DNA from: Pandoraea oxalativorans
GTDB taxonomy: Bacteria > Pseudomonadota > Gammaproteobacteria > Burkholderiales > Burkholderiaceae
Length of the DNA stretch: 64,000 bases
Direction: 5' to 3'
Assembly: GCF_000972785.3 (NCBI RefSeq)
Contig: NZ_CP011253.3
Span: 1,922,001 to 1,986,000 of the forward strand
Shown: positions 62,835 to 64,000 of the stretch, piece by piece
Numbering within the stretch: the stretch's first letter is position 1
Layout of the letters: every line of letters starts with the position of its first letter
The notes under the pieces: model-generated
Seen by the model: only the letters and a program-made list of their open reading frames with translations
Told to the model about the DNA's origin: nothing
Database searches by the model: none
Translations under genes and position numbers: made by a program

Positions 62835-63527
62835 TCAGCGGCGGGTGTATTGCGTCGCGCCGAAGAGCATTTCGCGCGCTTTGTCGTCCTGAAGCGGCTT
62901 GCGGGCGTCGGCGAGCACCTTGATGCCGCGTTGCACCGCCGGGCGCGCTTCAATGGCTTCGAACCACTTCTGCACGTTCGGGAAGTCCGACAGCTCCACG
63001 CCCTGATTCTTCCACGAGCGCAGCCACGGCCAGATGGCGATGTCCGCCACGGTGTACATGTCGCCCGCGACGTACGGATGATCGCCAAGACGCTTGTCGA
63101 GCACGCCGTACAGACGTCGCGCCTCGTTGGTGTAGCGCTTGATCGCATAGTCGATCTTCTCGGGCGCATAGATCCGGAAGTGGTGCGCCTGACCGAGCAT
63201 CGGCCCCACGCCACCCATCTGGAACATCAGCCATTCGAGCGTTTCGTATTTGCCGCGCACGTCTTCCGGCAGGAAACGGCCGGTCTTGCCCGCGAGGTAC
63301 AGCAGGATTGCGCCGGACTCGAACAGGGAGATCGGCTTGCCGTCCGGGCCGTCCTCGTCGACGATGGCCGGGATCTTGTTGTTTGGCGAGATGGCGAGAA
63401 ATGTGTCCTTGAACTGATCGCCCGCACCGATATCGACGGCGTGTGCGTGATAAGCCAGCCCGCATTCTTCGAGCATGATGTGGACTTTGTGGCCGTTGGG
63501 CGTGGCCCAGGAGTAGACCTGAATCAA
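62835..63527 (-). CDS. Glutathione S-transferase, YfcG-like disulfide reductase type
   Basis: 230 residues starting at TTG 63527, with GAGGAG 7 bp upstream; no ATG fits. The thioredoxin-like N-terminal domain has T9 and N11 in ATPNGHKV, the residues E. coli YfcG uses to hold glutathione instead of a Ser/Tyr/Cys. NNKIPAIVD and LFESGAILLYLA complete the glutathione site. All-helical C-terminal domain. Probably reduces disulfides with two bound glutathiones, as nu-class GSTs do. Confidence 0.9.
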   Translation of the reverse strand: MIQVYSWATPNGHKVHIMLEECGLAYHAHAVDIGAGDQFKDTFLAISPNNKIPAIVDEDGPDGKPISLFESGAILLYLAGKTGRFLPEDVRGKYETLEWLMFQMGGVGPMLGQAHHFRIYAPEKIDYAIKRYTNEARRLYGVLDKRLGDHPYVAGDMYTVADIAIWPWLRSWKNQGVELSDFPNVQKWFEAIEARPAVQRGIKVLADARKPLQDDKAREMLFGATQYTRR

Positions 63528-63762
63528 TTGCGGCTCCTCAGGGAGGCGTCGAGCGAGCGACGCCGGCGGATCACGTCGTGCGTGGGTCGCTCAGGCGGCC
63601 CCGGAGGCACGGTGATGGCGCAAATGGCAAAGGGGCCGGGAGGGCGGCATCGTCCTCCCGGGGAAAACTGCCGGGAAATTACACCACAGAACGTTTTTCC
63701 CTGCCGGACGCCCGGTCGGCGGGGTCTGGCAGGCCCCGCCCGTTGCAACCGGGCGGTCACTC

Positions 63763-63999
63763 TCACTCGGGCGCGACGTCTGGATACTTCGCCAGTTCCA
63801 GCTTTGCGATGGCGTTGCGATGGACTTCGTCGGGACCGTCTGCGAAACGCAGGGTGCGGGCGCTGGCGTACGCGTACGCCAGCGGAAAATCGCCGGAAAG
63901 CCCCGCCGCCCCGTGGGCCTGAATCGCCCAGTCGATGACCTGACACGCCATGTTCGGTGCGACGACCTTGATCATCGCGATTTCTGCGCGCGCGGCCTT
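63763..63999 (-). CDS. Acyl-CoA dehydrogenase, C-terminal fragment
   Basis: The frame is open to the window edge; only about 78 C-terminal residues are visible. The text [61 protein letters not shown] matches the C-terminal helical domain of acyl-CoA dehydrogenases, with the AIQAHGAAG and [11 protein letters not shown]-binding motifs. FAD enzyme of fatty acid or related CoA-thioester oxidation. The start lies outside the window. Confidence 0.9.
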   Translation of the reverse strand, partial: KAARAEIAMIKVVAPNMACQVIDWAIQAHGAAGLSGDFPLAYAYASARTLRFADGPDEVHRNAIAKLELAKYPDVAPE

Positions 64000-64000
64000 G

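Noticed and set aside
63736..63756. Hairpin after the acyl-CoA dehydrogenase as a terminator
   Set aside because: A 7-bp GC stem is present, but no T-run follows on the minus strand; not a standard intrinsic terminator.

Overview
The window is a high-GC, densely coded chromosomal segment from a beta-proteobacterium of the Burkholderiaceae. The synteny supports this: recJ-rpfE, lolCD, pyrG-kdsA-eno-ftsB, the dapA-bamC block and a complete nuoA-N operon followed by DUF2818/Nudix/DUF1178 genes. Protein wording is closest, from memory, to Pandoraea or Burkholderia; the genus is an inference. No insertion sequence, prophage, CRISPR array or rRNA was seen. The one RNA gene is a tRNA-Leu(GAG).

Region 1 to 10.4 kb holds the 3' end of a LysR-type regulator convergent with recJ, an RpfE-like gene coupled to recJ, lipoprotein-export genes lolC-lolD, tatD, a long comEC (DNA uptake) and an alpha/beta hydrolase. 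Region 10.5 to 19.9 kb has pyrG-kdsA, eno-ftsB, a GWYGP-repeat lipoprotein, hslO (Hsp33), a gamma-class carbonic anhydrase homologue divergent from a ferritin-like DUF455 gene, and a second hydrolase. Region 20 to 27.1 kb is a co-directional block: PHP phosphoesterase, YciO-type protein, site-2 protease, trpS with a predicted iron-sulfur motif, a methyltransferase, dapA, bamC and an MBL-fold hydrolase. Region 27.2 to 39.9 kb holds an alanine-rich small lipoprotein, a ribosomal oxygenase, an SlyD-type PPIase, a secreted phosphoesterase-like protein, mutS, a dCACHE-HAMP-PAS-GGDEF diguanylate cyclase with a sigma-28-like promoter, a 12/13-bp tandem repeat, a short LuxR-type HTH protein, a quinone oxidoreductase, tpiA and secG.

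Region 40 to 55 kb carries tRNA-Leu and the 14-gene nuo operon for proton-pumping NADH:quinone oxidoreductase, ended by a strong hairpin. After it come DUF2818, a Nudix hydrolase and DUF1178. From 56.6 to 61.3 kb the minus strand carries one very large gene (about 1558 residues) that is the most unusual item here. It looks like a DUF6543/dermonecrotic-toxin-like effector with a hydrophobic segment and a C-terminal Cys-His-Asp arrangement resembling YopT/PMT-type papain-fold proteases, with no visible partner gene. The window ends with a MaoC-like dehydratase, a YegP-family protein, a YfcG-like glutathione transferase and the 3' end of an acyl-CoA dehydrogenase.

Most genes are housekeeping and in conserved order. 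The accessory-looking content is the large toxin-like gene, the tandem repeat with its neighbouring HTH gene, and low-complexity extensions on several envelope proteins.
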